Assembly (NCBI RefSeq): GCF_022511585.1
Contig: NZ_JAKWBN010000002.1
Span: forward strand, 434,001 to 498,000
DNA: 64,000 bases
Source of the DNA: Shimazuella soli
GTDB lineage: Bacteria; Bacillota; Bacilli; Thermoactinomycetales; Thermoactinomycetaceae
Direction: 5' to 3'
The translations under genes and the position numbers were made by a program. The notes under the pieces were generated by a model, which saw only the letters and a list, made by a program, of their open reading frames with translations, ran no database searches and was not told where the DNA came from. Shown piece after piece: positions 63,313 through 64,000 of this stretch. The stretch's first letter is position 1, and every line of letters begins with the position of its first letter.

Positions 63313-64000
63313 TTAATCGGTATTATCAGATTTCCCGTATACTCCCGTTATTTTCCTGATCTTTTGTTGTATGAGGTCAACTGCTTTTTCAGGCTCTAAT
63401 ATTTTTGCCTCTTCACCCAAACGCCAGACTAAATCTACAAAAAATGGGAGATTATCAATCGGGATACTTAATCGAGCAAGTCCAGTTCCATCTTCTCGAA
63501 ACTCAAGAGAATCTCCAAACCAGCCGTCATTTTTAAGAGTACGCAAACCAATTAAAGTTAATTGAATAACTAAAGTAGTTTTCTCCTTTTTTCTTAATTC
63601 AGGAGCGTTCCATTCTTCCACTGACCTTTGGTCTACTTCTTTCATAAATACAACAGATGGATTTAGTTTTACGGAATGGATTCGATCAGCTCGAAATAAC
63701 CGGTAATCCTTTCGGGAGAAGCAATAAGCTGGGCAATACCAATATCCTTTGCTCGCATAAAGTCCTATTGGTTGAATATCTCTAGATGATATACCATTAC
63801 TAGAATTGTACTCAATCGTTACACAACTTTTAATCATAATAGATTGCAGCAATGCTTTAAGACATTTCGTTGACATGGAACGGTATGGATTCCAGATCAC
63901 TACTTTGTCCCTTAAACGATCGATTTGTTCTTTCACATCACTAGGCAAATAATGATAAAACTTTTGGAGAGATGTAGCAGCCCCATCGTCAAAAGGTAAA
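63313..64000 (-). CDS. WYL-domain transcriptional regulator (YafY-like), C-terminal part; 5' end outside window
   Basis: The frame stays open to the window edge, so the N-terminal DeoR-type HTH lies outside. Visible are the WYL domain (SCVTIEYNSSNGISSRDIQPIG, then GYWYCPAYCFSRKDYRLFRADRIHSVKL) and a WCX-like C-terminal extension with WRLGEEAKILEP and LIQQKIRKI. WYL proteins bind nucleic acid or nucleotide ligands and often regulate stress or defence genes. Its target is not visible here. Confidence 0.85.
   Translation of the reverse strand, partial: LPFDDGAATSLQKFYHYLPSDVKEQIDRLRDKVVIWNPYRSMSTKCLKALLQSIMIKSCVTIEYNSSNGISSRDIQPIGLYASKGYWYCPAYCFSRKDYRLFRADRIHSVKLNPSVVFMKEVDQRSVEEWNAPELRKKEKTTLVIQLTLIGLRTLKNDGWFGDSLEFREDGTGLARLSIPIDNLPFFVDLVWRLGEEAKILEPEKAVDLIQQKIRKITGVYGKSDNTD

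Overview
The window is a low-GC Gram-positive (Firmicutes, Bacillales-like) chromosome segment. The evidence is a PyrR-attenuated pyrimidine operon, a Bce-type two-component system with its ABC transporter, RqcH, CsaA, a MerR/TipAS regulator, a perfect cre site, strong AGGAGG-type ribosome sites and frequent GTG/TTG starts. Two secreted DUF2690-like proteins, and winged-helix proteins that resemble a streptomycete 'GntR' group from memory, suggest exchange with actinomycetes. A member of the Thermoactinomycetaceae would fit, but that is inference.

Layout. 0-4 kb: 3' end of a MocR-type aminotransferase/regulator, an SDR oxidoreductase, an AraC regulator and an EamA exporter. 4-9 kb: a divergent catalase, then an accessory patch holding an HTH-TPR regulator, two small unknown proteins, a SUKH immunity-like protein, a small CxxC protein and a broken SUKH copy. 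9-12 kb: a secreted SGNH/GDSL hydrolase and a decayed ArsR/MFS/SDR locus (MFS reduced to its C-terminus, SDR without its NAD-binding loop). 12.5-19 kb: TM2 protein, KamA-like radical SAM enzyme, CsaA, an Asn-rich secreted protein with a WGxxGxxG-type tail, LysR regulator and a YhgE/Pip membrane protein. 19-26.3 kb: membrane protein, MerR/TipAS, CPBP protease, BceRS-BceAB-like module. 26.3-34.1 kb: pyrR-pyrC-carA-carB-pyrF-pyrE with two PyrR attenuators but no pyrB, pyrP, pyrK or pyrD.

34.1-42.5 kb is the most unusual region. It is an alternating array of seven single-gene transcription units from two paralogous families (A-B-A-B-A-B-A). Family A proteins are P-loop NTPases sharing a D-[AS]-G-x-N-x3-R motif that I cannot assign to a known family; one of the four has lost its key nucleotide-binding residues. 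Family B proteins are GntR-like winged-helix proteins with a shared C-terminal domain. Nearly every unit has its own TATAAT-like promoter, family A starts follow an AGAGAAAAGAGA leader, and each unit ends in a hairpin specific to its family (GCGGCGGTGACA stems for A, GGGCTAGGGACA-like stems for B). This looks like repeated duplication of whole transcription units and is the best candidate here for an undescribed system.

42.6-64 kb: immune-inhibitor-A-type metalloprotease, DUF3307-like membrane protein, endonuclease V, MFS transporter, MBL-fold hydrolase, RarD, RqcH, Ca2+ P-type ATPase, dapF, MATE exporter, CAP-domain protein, two secreted DUF2690-like proteins and DinB. A second copy of the HTH-TPR plus two-small-protein module follows, with an added zinc-ribbon miniprotein, an unknown protein and, at the edge, a partial WYL-domain regulator.

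Many natural starts are downstream of the longest ATG. Starts below were chosen from ribosome sites, promoters and family N-termini.
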